Below are positions 45,090-54,949 of a DNA stretch of 64,000 nucleotides, in pieces. The number at the start of each line of letters is the position of its first letter. The first letter of the stretch is position 1. The translations under genes and the position numbers were made by a program. Source of the DNA: Neptunitalea lumnitzerae (lineage in GTDB: Bacteria; Bacteroidota; Bacteroidia; Flavobacteriales; Flavobacteriaceae); NCBI RefSeq assembly GCF_027924185.1, contig NZ_BRVO01000003.1, positions 62,001 through 126,000 of the forward strand, given 5' to 3'. Below the pieces are notes generated by a model. That model was not told the DNA's origin, ran no database searches, and was given only the letters and a program-made list of their open reading frames with translations.

Positions 45090-45737
45090 ATGGATATAGA
45101 CATCACTACAATAGTTATCATTGCAGCAAATGTTTTAATTTCTTTTAAAGGATTTAAAGACTTTGGATTCTTTGAACGTTATAAATTTCAAATAGGTGGA
45201 ATACAAAGAGGAGAAAAAGACCGCATGTTTACCTCTGGATTTTTACATGTAGATGAGCCTCACCTTATTTTTAATATGCTTACCCTTTATTTTTTTGCAG
45301 GCAACGTAATTTCTGGAGTTGGTTCTAGTAAATTTCTATTAATATACCTTGCCTCTTTACTATCAGGTAGCTTATTTGCTTTATGGTTTCATAGAAATGA
45401 ATATTATTACAGTGCAGTAGGTGCTAGTGGTGCTGTTATGGGTATTTTGTATGCGGCTATTCTCTTAGACCCTTCCATGGACATTTATCTAATGTTCCTT
45501 CCCATTGGTATACCGGGGTATATTTTTGGTATTGTATACCTACTATATTCCATTTATGGAATGAAAGCTAGAAAAGATAATATTGGACATACCGCACACT
45601 TTGGTGGAGCAGTTGGAGGATATGTACTTACACTACTCTTTAAACCAGAATTGTTACAAACCGATTTAAAAATGGTACTACTTTTAGCCTTACCTATTGT
45701 TTTGTTATTTGTTTTAATGAAAATGGGCAAGCTTTAG
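45090..45737 (+). CDS. Rhomboid family intramembrane serine protease
   Basis: Protein of 215 aa from the ATG at 45090; the longest frame at 45024 would overlap the neighbouring divergent gene. Six transmembrane helices by eye, catalytic serine S113 in GASGAVMG and histidine H170 in GHTAHFGGAVGG. HLIFNMLTLYFF gives the HxxxN-type signature. It cleaves membrane proteins within the bilayer; substrate unknown. The SIMPL gene starts 44 bases downstream, possibly co-transcribed. Confidence 0.9.
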   Translation: MDIDITTIVIIAANVLISFKGFKDFGFFERYKFQIGGIQRGEKDRMFTSGFLHVDEPHLIFNMLTLYFFAGNVISGVGSSKFLLIYLASLLSGSLFALWFHRNEYYYSAVGASGAVMGILYAAILLDPSMDIYLMFLPIGIPGYIFGIVYLLYSIYGMKARKDNIGHTAHFGGAVGGYVLTLLFKPELLQTDLKMVLLLALPIVLLFVLMKMGKL

Positions 45738-45781
45738 TTTTGGCATCATAATTGAAATACTCATTTAAAAAAATAATAATT

Positions 45782-46468
45782 ATGAAAAAGATTTTATTAG
45801 TATTACTTGTATGTAGTGTTGGTTTAGCTACCGCACAAACCAAAGACACCATGATACCTACCGTTTCTGTAACCGGAACCGGAAACGTAACTATTGTACC
45901 AGATGGTGTTACTATTAGTGTTAAGATAGAAAATGAAGGGAATTCTGCTATTGAGGTAAAAAAACAAAACGACCAAAGTATAGATGCTACCATTAAGTTT
46001 TTAAAAAAGTCTAAACTTGATAAAAGCAACTATAAAACAGAATATGTAAGAATTAGTAAAAACTATAATTACCAAACAAAAGAATACAAATACGTTGCTA
46101 CACAAACACTTTTAATTGAATTGAAAGATTTATCTAAATACGAAAGTATTATGCAGGGCTTATTTGAAAACGGCGTAAACGGTATTAACAATATAAGTTT
46201 TACATCTACTAAAATAAAAGAATTGCAAGCAGAAGCTCGTAAAAAAGCCATTGCAAATGCAAAACAAAAAGCATTAGAATATGTATCTGTTTTAGACCAA
46301 AACATTGGTAAGGCTATTCAAATTTCAGAAAGTGGTAGTAACTATGTACCTACTCCTGTAATGTACAAAACTGTTGCTTTAGCTGATGGATCTGCCCCAG
46401 AAAACACTATTGCAGAAGGAGAAATGGAAATATCGGTGAATATATCAGTAGTATTTGAATTGAAATAA
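45782..46468 (+). CDS. SIMPL (DUF541) domain periplasmic protein
   Basis: Protein of 228 aa from the ATG at 45782, with signal peptide (ends ATAQ). The SIMPL/DUF541 domain covers nearly all of the mature part: VSVTGTGNVTIVPDGVTISV at the start and EARKKAIANAKQKALEYVSVL in the middle. Function of this family is unknown. The longer frame from 45752 adds ten residues before the signal peptide and is rejected. Confidence 0.85.
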   Translation: MKKILLVLLVCSVGLATAQTKDTMIPTVSVTGTGNVTIVPDGVTISVKIENEGNSAIEVKKQNDQSIDATIKFLKKSKLDKSNYKTEYVRISKNYNYQTKEYKYVATQTLLIELKDLSKYESIMQGLFENGVNGINNISFTSTKIKELQAEARKKAIANAKQKALEYVSVLDQNIGKAIQISESGSNYVPTPVMYKTVALADGSAPENTIAEGEMEISVNISVVFELK

Positions 46469-46494
46469 ATATAACGTTATAACATAAATACAAC

Positions 46495-46526
46495 AAAAAA
46501 GAGATGCCAAAAGCATCTCTTTTTTT
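46495..46526. terminator. Bidirectional terminator between SIMPL gene and glmM
   Basis: AAAAAAGAGATGC, loop CAAAA, GCATCTCTTTTTTT. Confidence 0.85.
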
Positions 46527-46543
46527 GTATGTTTTATCAATAC

Positions 46544-47935
46544 TTAAATACCTGCAATTTCAGATATTTCCGTAATAAACTTATCTGCCAATTCATCTGC
46601 TTCTGCTTGAGATTTAGCTTCTGTATAAATTCTAATAATTGGTTCTGTATTAGATTTTCTCAAATGCACCCAATTTTCTGGAAAGTCAATTTTAACACCA
46701 TCAATAGTAGTAATATCTTCTGTGTCATAACGTTTTGTCATTTCAGCTAATATTCCATCTACATCTATTTGTGGGGTTAAAGCAATCTTCTTTTTACTCA
46801 TAAAATAAGCAGGATACGATTTACGTAACTCACTCACACTTATTTTCTTTTCAGCTAAATGAGATAAAAATAAAGCAATACCCACCAAAGCATCTCTCCC
46901 ATAATGTAACTCTGGGTAAATAATACCTCCGTTACCTTCACCTCCAATAACCGCTTCTGTAGCCTTCATCATTTCTACTACATTTACTTCTCCCACAGCG
47001 CTGGCTTTATAACTACCACCGTGTTTTTCTGTAACATCTCTCAAGGCTCTTGAAGACGACATATTAGAAACTGTATTTCCTTGTTTTTTACCTAATACAT
47101 AATCTGCCACGGCAACCAAGGTATATTCTTCACCAAACATTTCACCATCTTCAGCAATAAATGCAAGTCTGTCTACATCTGGGTCTACTACAATTCCAAA
47201 ATCAGCTTTGTCTTCTACTACTTTTTTGCAAATATCTGTTAAGTGTTCCTTTAGAGGTTCAGGGTTATGAGGAAATTCACCTGTTGGTTCACAGTAGAGT
47301 TTAATAACATCTACGCCTAATCGTTCTAATAATAAAGGTATTGCAATACCACCAGTAGAATTAACAGCATCTAAAACAACGGTAAATTTAGCCTTAGCAA
47401 TAGCCTCTTCATTAACCAATGGTAAATTCAATATCTCATCTATATGAATATCAAAATAAGCATCATTTATATGTACCTCTCCTAAATCATCTACCTCAGC
47501 AAAATCAAAACTTTCTGCTTCTGCTATGGTTAAGATTTTAGCGCCATCAGCAGCACTTAAAAATTCTCCTTTATGATTTAAAAGCTTTAAAGCATTCCAT
47601 TGTTTTGGATTGTGACTAGCGGTTAAAATAATTCCTCCTTCAGCATTTTCAAGAGGAACCGCCACCTCAACAGTTGGGGTTGTAGACAAGCCTAAAGAAA
47701 CAACCTCTATGCCTAAACCCACAAGGGTATTTACCACTAATTCCTGAATCATATTTCCAGAAATTCGGGCGTCTCTACCTATAACAACTTTTATATCTGG
47801 TCTATGTGCATATTCTTGTTTCAACCAAGTACCATAGGCTGCCGCAAATTTTACAGCGTCTAAAGGAGTTAAATTTTCACCTACCTTTCCTCCTATAGTA
47901 CCCCTGATCCCTGAGATCGATTTTATTAACGTCAT
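46544..47935 (-). CDS. glmM: Phosphoglucosamine mutase (phosphohexomutase family)
   Basis: Protein of 463 aa with the four phosphohexomutase domains. The phosphoserine is in TASHNPKQWN; the metal-binding loop is DPDVDRLAF; the sugar-binding loop is GEGNGGIIYPE; the phosphate-binding loop is RKSNTEPIIRIYTEA. It converts glucosamine 6-phosphate to glucosamine 1-phosphate for UDP-GlcNAc. ISGIRGTIGG at the N-terminus also fits GlmM. A phosphoglucomutase/phosphomannomutase role is possible but less likely. Confidence 0.88.
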   Translation of the reverse strand: MTLIKSISGIRGTIGGKVGENLTPLDAVKFAAAYGTWLKQEYAHRPDIKVVIGRDARISGNMIQELVVNTLVGLGIEVVSLGLSTTPTVEVAVPLENAEGGIILTASHNPKQWNALKLLNHKGEFLSAADGAKILTIAEAESFDFAEVDDLGEVHINDAYFDIHIDEILNLPLVNEEAIAKAKFTVVLDAVNSTGGIAIPLLLERLGVDVIKLYCEPTGEFPHNPEPLKEHLTDICKKVVEDKADFGIVVDPDVDRLAFIAEDGEMFGEEYTLVAVADYVLGKKQGNTVSNMSSSRALRDVTEKHGGSYKASAVGEVNVVEMMKATEAVIGGEGNGGIIYPELHYGRDALVGIALFLSHLAEKKISVSELRKSYPAYFMSKKKIALTPQIDVDGILAEMTKRYDTEDITTIDGVKIDFPENWVHLRKSNTEPIIRIYTEAKSQAEADELADKFITEISEIAGI

Positions 47936-47957
47936 ATCTATTTTTTGTGTTACTTAA

Positions 47958-47965
47958 CAAATATA
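47958..47965 (-). promoter_or_regulatory. glmM: TAnnTTTG-type -7 element for glmM
   Basis: CAAATATA on the plus strand reads TATATTTG on the minus strand, 22 bases before the glmM start at 47935. Confidence 0.5.
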
Positions 47966-48011
47966 ATAATTACCCTTCGTTCTTATATTAGTTTTTGTAT
48001 TTTTAAAGGAA

Positions 48012-48596
48012 ATGAATTATTTAGCCCACATCTACCTATCAGGTGACAATGACCTGCTGAAAATAGGAAATTTTATAGCCGACGGAATTAAAGGAAAACA
48101 ATATGTAAACTACCCCGATGAAATTCAGAAGGGTATTTTATTGCATAGAGCTATTGACTCTTACACCGATGCACACCCCATTGTAAAACAAAGTACTAAA
48201 AAGCTACATGCTACACACGGACACTATAGCGGTGTAATTGTAGATATGTATTACGATCATTTTTTAGCAAAAAACTGGAGTAAGTTTGACTCTACACCAT
48301 TGCCTGAATATGCTACGGTTTTTTACAAATTGCTTCAAGAACATACAGCAATGCTCCCCGAACGTATTTTAAAACTTATGAAACCCATGATTACGTATAA
48401 TTGGCTTGTAATGTATGAATCTTTAGATGGCATAGACACCATATTAAAGCAAATGGCACACAGAACCAAATTTAGAGGAAATCTTGATATTGCTATAGAA
48501 ACTTTAGAAGCTCATTATGAAGCTTTAGAACATGAATTCTTTCAATTTTTTGAAGAACTTCAAGAGTTTGTTCAACTAAAACTACAAGAGTTATAA
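48012..48596 (+). CDS. acpH: Acyl carrier protein phosphodiesterase (AcpH, DUF479)
   Basis: Protein of 194 aa with the AcpH pattern MNYLAHIYLSGDNDLLKIGNF, GILLHRAIDSYTDAHP and VDMYYDHFLAKNW. AcpH removes the 4'-phosphopantetheine from ACP. Single gene, divergent from glmM and followed by a bidirectional terminator. Confidence 0.88.
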   Translation: MNYLAHIYLSGDNDLLKIGNFIADGIKGKQYVNYPDEIQKGILLHRAIDSYTDAHPIVKQSTKKLHATHGHYSGVIVDMYYDHFLAKNWSKFDSTPLPEYATVFYKLLQEHTAMLPERILKLMKPMITYNWLVMYESLDGIDTILKQMAHRTKFRGNLDIAIETLEAHYEALEHEFFQFFEELQEFVQLKLQEL

Positions 48597-48598
48597 AT

Positions 48599-48636
48599 AA
48601 AAAAGGGAATCAATAATCTTATTGATTCCCTTTTTT
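48599..48636. terminator. Bidirectional terminator between acpH and the M1 peptidase gene
   Basis: AAAAAAGGGAATCAATAA and TTATTGATTCCCTTTTTT, loop TC. Confidence 0.85.
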
Positions 48637-48653
48637 ATTTATATGTATACTGC

Positions 48654-50528
48654 TTATTTTACTGTGTAGACATTGTTAGTTGTGTCAGCATCCATCCAAA
48701 TACCGCCATCTAATGATACTTTTACTACATCTTTTACATCATTAATAGTAATTACAGATTTAGTAATATCTTCCTCCCATATTCTTGGTGTTTGATGTAC
48801 CACCTTTTCTGTACCATCTTTTAACGTTAAAAGTACATCTACGGGAGCAGGCATCCCTCCTAAATTTTCTAAGGTAACAGTTACCGATTTACGCTTAGCC
48901 TCTACATTAGTTATTGCAATATCAATATACCCATGGCTAAAGAACCAACTATCCCAAAACCAGTTTAAATTTTCTCCAGAAATATCATTAAAAGAGTAAA
49001 AGAAATCCCAAGGAATAGGGTGTTTACCATTCCATCTATCCATATAGCCATGTAGTGCTTTGGTAAACATTTCATCGCCTAATAAATCTTTTACTGCCAA
49101 ATAACCAATAGCTGCCTTTCCGTACTCGTTAACCCCCATAGCTAAACCAGTTAAACTACTAGAAGGTATGATAATAGGAATATCTTCTTCCATACTATCA
49201 TCACCGGCCCATCTTTCAGTTCTAAATCTTTTAAAATTCTGAGTTGCTTTTTCTACTCCTAAATCTTCAATACCAATAAGATATTCTAATGCAGTTGCCC
49301 AACCCTCATCCATAAATCCAAATCGGGTTTCATTAATACCCATATAAAATGGGAAGTATGTATGTGCTATTTCATGCTCTACTACAAAACGTGTAAACTC
49401 AGCCGTTGGGAAAGAACTATCATTCACCATCATTGGGTACTCCATATCTGCAAAACCTCTAACAATGGTAGACTTAGAAAATGGGTAAGGTACACCAGGG
49501 TAATTGTTAGAAAACCAATCTAAGGAATGTTTACCATACCCTACCATTTCTTTAAAATCTTTAGAAGGCTCGTCATAAGCAGCTTGCACACTGGCTCTTC
49601 TACCTGTTTTTTTATCTACTACTACACTACCCGCATCCCAGTTATAATGGTCGCTAACAGCTATAGCAATATCTGTAATATTTTGAGTACTCCATTTCCA
49701 TGTATTTACCTCATTCTGTACCGTAATATTTTTAGCTTTTAAATCTTCCTGATCTGCAATTTTTATAACCTCATCACTCGTCATAGACTCTTTAAGTAGA
49801 GCCGCATATTTAGGTTGTAAAACTTCATCTGTATTTTGTAAATCTCCCGTAGCCCAAACAATAAAGTCTTTAGGTACCGTTACGCTAAAGGTATAATCAT
49901 TAAAGTCGTTATAAAATTCTTGAGCTCCGGTAAACGTTAGCTGGTCCCAACCATTATAATCGTCATACACAGCCACTCTTGGGTAAAAATATGCTAAGAA
50001 AAAAGTGGTACTATCAATAGCCCCCTCTCTTCCACTTTGTACAGACATATCAAAATGCCAATCAAAGGTAAGTGTAACACTTTGGTTAGGTAGTAAAGGT
50101 TCTCTTAATTTAATACCCGTATTGGTACTAGGAGTGTCTTTCATTTCGCTAACATTACCATTCTCAGAATAACTATCTATGGTAATACCATCAGTTAAAT
50201 AATCAGGGTAAGCCATCCCTTGTCGTGCCGCTCCTGGTCTATGGTTGTTTAAATATAACTTAATCATTAATGCCTTAAGCGTATCAGGGCTATGATTGGT
50301 ATATGTTATAGTTTCAGTTCCTTGTACTGTTCTGTTAGGCGGGTCTAAGGTAAGTTTAATATCATACACCCCTTTATTTTGCCAATAAGCATCTCCTGGC
50401 TTTCCTGTTTTACTTCTCGTATTATTTTGGTAGGCTTTTTTTACATCTCTTGGTGTGTAGAGTTCTTGAGCACTAACCACTAAAGTACCAGCAGCCATAA
50501 ACAAAGCTAGTAAGGCTTTCTGCATCAT
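48654..50528 (-). CDS. Secreted M1 family metallopeptidase
   Basis: Protein of 624 aa with signal peptide (ends VVSAQ), N-terminal beta-domain (aminopeptidase N-like, to about residue 240) and catalytic domain with zinc motif HEIAH followed by the glutamate in FMDEGWATALEYL, an HExxH-x18-E arrangement. The GAMEN-like loop reads FADMEYPMM (about residue 365). It is a periplasmic or surface aminopeptidase. Shorter than PepN, so it lacks the long C-terminal helical region. Confidence 0.88.
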   Translation of the reverse strand: MMQKALLALFMAAGTLVVSAQELYTPRDVKKAYQNNTRSKTGKPGDAYWQNKGVYDIKLTLDPPNRTVQGTETITYTNHSPDTLKALMIKLYLNNHRPGAARQGMAYPDYLTDGITIDSYSENGNVSEMKDTPSTNTGIKLREPLLPNQSVTLTFDWHFDMSVQSGREGAIDSTTFFLAYFYPRVAVYDDYNGWDQLTFTGAQEFYNDFNDYTFSVTVPKDFIVWATGDLQNTDEVLQPKYAALLKESMTSDEVIKIADQEDLKAKNITVQNEVNTWKWSTQNITDIAIAVSDHYNWDAGSVVVDKKTGRRASVQAAYDEPSKDFKEMVGYGKHSLDWFSNNYPGVPYPFSKSTIVRGFADMEYPMMVNDSSFPTAEFTRFVVEHEIAHTYFPFYMGINETRFGFMDEGWATALEYLIGIEDLGVEKATQNFKRFRTERWAGDDSMEEDIPIIIPSSSLTGLAMGVNEYGKAAIGYLAVKDLLGDEMFTKALHGYMDRWNGKHPIPWDFFYSFNDISGENLNWFWDSWFFSHGYIDIAITNVEAKRKSVTVTLENLGGMPAPVDVLLTLKDGTEKVVHQTPRIWEEDITKSVITINDVKDVVKVSLDGGIWMDADTTNNVYTVK

Positions 50529-50701
50529 GATAATTTAATTTTGAATGAAAGGCTAAGATACCCATACCTAGAAAGCTAACTTTATGAATTAAGAAAATTT
50601 TAAGAAACGGACTCCTGTACCACTAAGACTTCAATACATGACAATTATCATTCATAGATTGAAAATATAACTTAAAATTTGTTGCTAATTTTCTATTATA
50701 T

Positions 50702-52480
50702 ATGAATATGAACACAAAACCAATACATACTTTTCATATTCCTGTTATGGGCTTGGCGTTTACTGTAGACTCGCCAATTAGAGTAGCTCAATACGGAATT
50801 GATTCAGTAATATCCATTGTAGATGATGAGCTTATAGAGCGAATGAATGCCTTTTACAGCAAAAAGTTTAACTTTCCATATCATGAAGTTACTAAAAAAG
50901 CTTTTGACTACAGAGCAGAGCGCATTACAAATTACTTAAATTTAGTAGACACCATTGTACAGGAAAAGTTTACTGAATTTAAAAAAGAAATTACCGAAAA
51001 CAAATCACTTCAACTTAACTTTAGCAATCTGTTGCCAAAAGGTCACGATTTAAAAAAGAAACTACAGGAAGTAGCTAATAATGGTTTAGCTTTTAAAGAT
51101 AAGTTAGTAGATTATATTGATGAAGTATTACACCCAGGTGCCATTGATGTAAACATAATGACAAAGTTAGATAAAGAGAACTTTGATAAAAAAGAGGCGC
51201 TACCTCAAGAGTTTAATGATGCACATGCAGCATTACGTGGTTTTGCTAAAAGTAACTTATCTTCTTCTGTGGTATTATCAGCTGGCATGAATCCGCGTTT
51301 ATATAGCTACATTGAAAACTTTGAAGATTTCTATCCTAACGAATCGGGAGTTATTAAAAAGAAAATAATTCTGAAAGTAAGTGACTTTAGATCTGCCCAA
51401 ATACAAAGTAGATTTTTAGCTCAAAAAGGATTGTGGGTATCTGAATTTAGAATTGAATCTGGATTAAACTGTGGCGGACATGCCTTTGCTAGCGATGGGT
51501 ATTTATTAGGCCCAATACTTGATGAGTTTAAAACTAAGCGCGAAGAGTTGAAAGAAACGATGTTTGCAACGGTTTCTAAGGCTCTAGAAGGAAAAGGAAA
51601 AACAATACCTACCAATGTGCCGAGCCTTAAAGTTACGGTACAAGGTGGCGTGGGTACTGCAGAAGAACATCAATTTTTATTAGACCACTATCAGGTAGAC
51701 AGCGTAGGTTGGGGATCGCCATTTTTGTTGGTTAAAGAAGCAACTAGTGTAGATGATGATACTCGAGAACTATTAGCCAATGCTAAAGAAAATGACTTCT
51801 ATTTAAGCGAAATATCTCCTTTAGGCGTATCGTTTAATGCGGTTAATAATACTACCAACCAACAAATTAGAGATGCACGTATAGATGCAGGTCGCCCGGG
51901 AAGTAGCTGTCCTAAAAAGTTTTTAGCACTTCACAAATTAAATGATGAACAAGTTTGTACTGCTTCTAGAAAATTTCAGAAGAAAGCCTTAAAAGAATTA
52001 GATGCTTTAGAACTCACTGAAGAAATTTACCAAGAGCGAAAAAAAGCTATTACAGATAAATCTTGTTTATGTACTGGGTTAGCAAATGCTGCTTACCTTG
52101 AAAACGACATGCCTATTAAAGGGGAAGCACAAGGCGTGGTTATTTGCCCTGGCCCTAACCTTACTTATTTTGACACAGAAGTAAGCTTACAAGATATGGT
52201 TCAGCATATTTATGGTGATAAAAATATTATGCACAATGCCCTTCGCCCTCATATGTTTATTAAAGAGCTAAGTTTATACTTAGATGCTTTTAAAAACACC
52301 ATAAAACAAGCTGAAAGAGAGGCAAGTGCGCAGGCTAACAAGAAGGTAGTTCGCTTTAGAAAAAATCTTGAAGACGGAATTAACTACTACAAAGAATTAT
52401 TTCATAACAGTCCAATAAATGAACAATTAACCAGAGAAATTGAAAAATTAGCAGTACTGGAAACTGCTGCTACTTTGTAA
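50702..52480 (+). CDS. Uncharacterised protein with nitronate-monooxygenase-like TIM-barrel motifs and a cysteine-rich tail
   Basis: Protein of 592 aa, no signal peptide. The N-terminus (HIPVMGLAFTVDSPIRVAQYGIDSVIS) resembles the first strand region of nitronate monooxygenase / 2-nitropropane dioxygenase barrels. Near residues 254-262 GLNCGGHAF recalls the EAGGH flavin site, and near 314-335 VQGGVGTAEEHQFLL then VDSVGWGSPFLL recalls the AAGGIADG...GTRFL phosphate-binding segment. Between the first and later parts is an insertion of about 130 aa. The C-terminal 180 aa contain C403, C419, C455, C457 and C482. I propose an FMN enzyme with a metal- or cluster-binding tail. A terminator follows. 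The family is not recognised with certainty. Confidence 0.6.
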   Translation: MNMNTKPIHTFHIPVMGLAFTVDSPIRVAQYGIDSVISIVDDELIERMNAFYSKKFNFPYHEVTKKAFDYRAERITNYLNLVDTIVQEKFTEFKKEITENKSLQLNFSNLLPKGHDLKKKLQEVANNGLAFKDKLVDYIDEVLHPGAIDVNIMTKLDKENFDKKEALPQEFNDAHAALRGFAKSNLSSSVVLSAGMNPRLYSYIENFEDFYPNESGVIKKKIILKVSDFRSAQIQSRFLAQKGLWVSEFRIESGLNCGGHAFASDGYLLGPILDEFKTKREELKETMFATVSKALEGKGKTIPTNVPSLKVTVQGGVGTAEEHQFLLDHYQVDSVGWGSPFLLVKEATSVDDDTRELLANAKENDFYLSEISPLGVSFNAVNNTTNQQIRDARIDAGRPGSSCPKKFLALHKLNDEQVCTASRKFQKKALKELDALELTEEIYQERKKAITDKSCLCTGLANAAYLENDMPIKGEAQGVVICPGPNLTYFDTEVSLQDMVQHIYGDKNIMHNALRPHMFIKELSLYLDAFKNTIKQAEREASAQANKKVVRFRKNLEDGINYYKELFHNSPINEQLTREIEKLAVLETAATL

Positions 52481-52505
52481 TTGGCTTAAGTTGACCTGTT
52501 CATAG

Positions 52506-52554
52506 CTAACCGGAGAGAGCCTGTGTTCTACTCTCTTCGGTTAGTATTTTTTTT
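52506..52554 (+). terminator. Intrinsic terminator after the 592-aa gene
   Basis: CTAACCGGAGAGAG pairs with CTCTCTTCGGTTAG around an 11-base loop, followed by TATTTTTTTT. Confidence 0.85.
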
Positions 52555-52570
52555 AGAGGTATGCAGATTA

Positions 52571-53200
52571 TTAATCTAATTCTGTAAACAATACCTCTTT
52601 ATCTTTACGTACTTTTTTAAAAGTACCATACCAATCATCTTCTGCTCTGTAACCTATTGGTAACATAGTTACACTCTTTAACCCTTTTTTATCTAAGCCT
52701 AAAAGCTTATCTAAGGCATCTGCATCAAAACCTTCCATTGGGGTAGCATCTAAACCAAGTTCTGCAGCTGCTATAATGGCATAAGTAAAGGCTATATAGG
52801 CTTGTCTAGCTGTATGCTCTGCATTTATATCTTCGGGTTTATTAGTATACAAATCTACAATACGTTGTCTGTAAGCATCCCAACGTTCATCTTTACCCCC
52901 TCTTTTTTCAAACATATTCTCAAACGCTTCATTAATGCGTTCTTCCGTATAATTATCCCATGATGCAAATACCAATAAATGAGAACATTCTGTTACTACA
53001 GTTTGGTTATTAGCAATAGGAAGTATTTGCGCTTTTAGTTCATCGCCTTTAATTATAAAAACTTCAAATTGCTGCATACCGCTTGAGGTAGGCGCCAATT
53101 GAATAGCCTCTAAGATATAATCTATTTTATCTTGACTAACTTTTTCTCCGTTCATTACTTTTGCGGCATAACGCCACTTAGATAACTCTAATAAATTCAT
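52571..53200 (-). CDS. Nitroreductase family NAD(P)H-dependent oxidoreductase
   Basis: Protein of 209 aa of the NfsB-like FMN nitroreductase family: RYAAKVMNGEKVS near the start, the LAPTSSGMQQFEVFII flavin-binding segment and the later AAAELGLDATPMEGFD with the GYRAEDDW end. It likely reduces quinones or nitro compounds. Single gene, divergent from the DUF2809 gene. Confidence 0.9.
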   Translation of the reverse strand: MNLLELSKWRYAAKVMNGEKVSQDKIDYILEAIQLAPTSSGMQQFEVFIIKGDELKAQILPIANNQTVVTECSHLLVFASWDNYTEERINEAFENMFEKRGGKDERWDAYRQRIVDLYTNKPEDINAEHTARQAYIAFTYAIIAAAELGLDATPMEGFDADALDKLLGLDKKGLKSVTMLPIGYRAEDDWYGTFKKVRKDKEVLFTELD

Positions 53201-53334
53201 AAGGTTTTAAATATTAATTTGAAAAATATACTTTAAGAAAACGCTCCATTTTACATCTAACATATTTAAACAGTTTAAAATTTAGTATCACAACCAAAAT
53301 TTTAATTACTTTCGGAATTCCTATACCAATAACC

Positions 53335-53712
53335 ATGTTAAAGAAAATCCATTATATACTACTTACAGTAATACTGCTTATTACTGAAATTATCATTGCA
53401 CTTTATGTACATGACAATTTTATTAGACCTGTATTTGGCGACTATCTTATTGTATTTTTAGTTTACACAGGTATTAAGTCGGTAATAAACCTAAAACCTA
53501 TCACGGCTATAATAATAACTATGTTATTTGCCTATTTTGTAGAAATAATGCAGTATGTGCATATTGTAGAAAAACTTGGTTATACACATAATCTAGCCAC
53601 TCGCTTATTTTTAGGTTCATCTTTTTCATGGGAAGATATGCTAGCCTATACTTTGGGAGGCTTAACAATATTTTATGTAGAGTATTGGGTAATTAAAAAG
53701 CTATTCAAATAG
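53335..53712 (+). CDS. DUF2809 integral membrane protein
   Basis: Protein of 125 aa with four predicted membrane helices. The pattern HDNFIRPVFGDYLIVFLVY and FLGSSFSWEDMLAYTLGG fits DUF2809, a family of small membrane proteins of unknown function. Single gene. Confidence 0.85.
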   Translation: MLKKIHYILLTVILLITEIIIALYVHDNFIRPVFGDYLIVFLVYTGIKSVINLKPITAIIITMLFAYFVEIMQYVHIVEKLGYTHNLATRLFLGSSFSWEDMLAYTLGGLTIFYVEYWVIKKLFK

Positions 53713-53914
53713 AAAATTACACAAGCATAAGGCTAAGAATACAAATAATTACTTTAACATTTGGACTACAAATTATCTAATAAATAATTACGCCATTTTC
53801 TTATTTATTGATTAAATAGCATAAAAAAATGCAATCCGATAATTCTATATTAAGAATAATCTAAAGTAATGCTTTAGCAGGTACTTAAATTGTACATTTA
53901 AAAAAAGCTTGTTT

Positions 53915-54877
53915 ATGATTGTTACTAAAAATTTAAAATGGTCTCATATATTTCACTATACGTGGCAACGTATGGCGTACTTCCTTATACTCTCTATAAT
54001 AGTTTATATTTTACATGTTAAATTTGGGTTTAAACGTTTAAGTATTCCTTTTAATGCAGTAGCAACGCTGAGTACTGCGCTTGCCATTTATTTAGGTTTT
54101 AAAAATAATAATGCCTACGACCGTTGGTGGGAAGCACGAAAAATTTGGGGCTTAATTGTTAATTATAGTAGAGCTTGGGCAAGAGAGGTAATTACATTTA
54201 TATTACCGAGTGCTGATAACCAGATAGAAGAAGTAAAAGATATACAACAAAGGTTATTATACAGACACATAGCATTTGTACATGCTTTAAGAGTTTTTAT
54301 AAGAGTTAAACATGCCTATAACGAAAACGCCACCAAAGAAATTATTGATGAACCCAACAGATATGAAGACATAAAAGACTTTATTTCTGCAGAGGAATAC
54401 AAAGAATTCCTAACAAAGAAGAATCCGCCTAACTTCTTAATTAAAAAACAAAGTGAAGACTTAAAACTTGCTTTTAAGAAAGGCTATATTTCAGACTATA
54501 GATATGTTAAGTTAAGTGATACATTAACGCAGTTCAACAATCATCAAGGCATGAGTGAGCGTATTAAAAACACTCCTTTACCAAGACCCTATAGTTTTTT
54601 CTCTAGAGTGTTTGTATTTATACATGGTACCTTACTCCCTTTTGCCTTTATTGAAGATTTAGGTGTTCTAAATATTCCGCTTTCTGTATTAATCAACTTT
54701 GTATTTTTAGCATTAGATTTTATAGGAGAACGTACAGAAGATCCATTCGAAAACAGATTAGAAGATACTCCTCTTACTTCTATAAGTGTAACCATAGAAG
54801 AAAACATAAAAGAAATGATTGGAGATTATGATAATTTTCCTAGAAAACCAAAGCCTAAAGAAGGTGTTATTATATAA
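53915..54877 (+). CDS. Bestrophin family (UPF0187/RFP-TM) anion channel
   Basis: Protein of 320 aa from the ATG at 53915 (an in-frame TTG at 53909 is the longest option). It has four membrane segments and the bestrophin features: TWQRMAYFLILSI, FNAVATLSTALAIYLGFKNNNAYDRWWEARKIWG and LPFAFIEDLG. Bacterial bestrophins are ion channels, some selective for chloride, others for cations. Single gene ending at a terminator. Confidence 0.88.
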   Translation: MIVTKNLKWSHIFHYTWQRMAYFLILSIIVYILHVKFGFKRLSIPFNAVATLSTALAIYLGFKNNNAYDRWWEARKIWGLIVNYSRAWAREVITFILPSADNQIEEVKDIQQRLLYRHIAFVHALRVFIRVKHAYNENATKEIIDEPNRYEDIKDFISAEEYKEFLTKKNPPNFLIKKQSEDLKLAFKKGYISDYRYVKLSDTLTQFNNHQGMSERIKNTPLPRPYSFFSRVFVFIHGTLLPFAFIEDLGVLNIPLSVLINFVFLALDFIGERTEDPFENRLEDTPLTSISVTIEENIKEMIGDYDNFPRKPKPKEGVII

Positions 54878-54896
54878 GATACAACTACATGTTTAC

Positions 54897-54935
54897 AAAA
54901 AACCACTGAACAATTTAAAAGTCAGTGGTTTTTTT
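54897..54935 (+). terminator. Intrinsic terminator after the bestrophin gene
   Basis: AAAAAACCACTGA and TCAGTGGTTTTTTT with a 13-base loop. Confidence 0.8.
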
Positions 54936-54949
54936 ATGATTTTTGCGGC

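Noticed and set aside
50650-50690. GCAAC with an ATCT further downstream (minus strand) before the M1 peptidase
   Set aside because: The spacer is about 19-20 bases, outside the 15-16 seen at the other sites, and it lies 130 bases from the gene.
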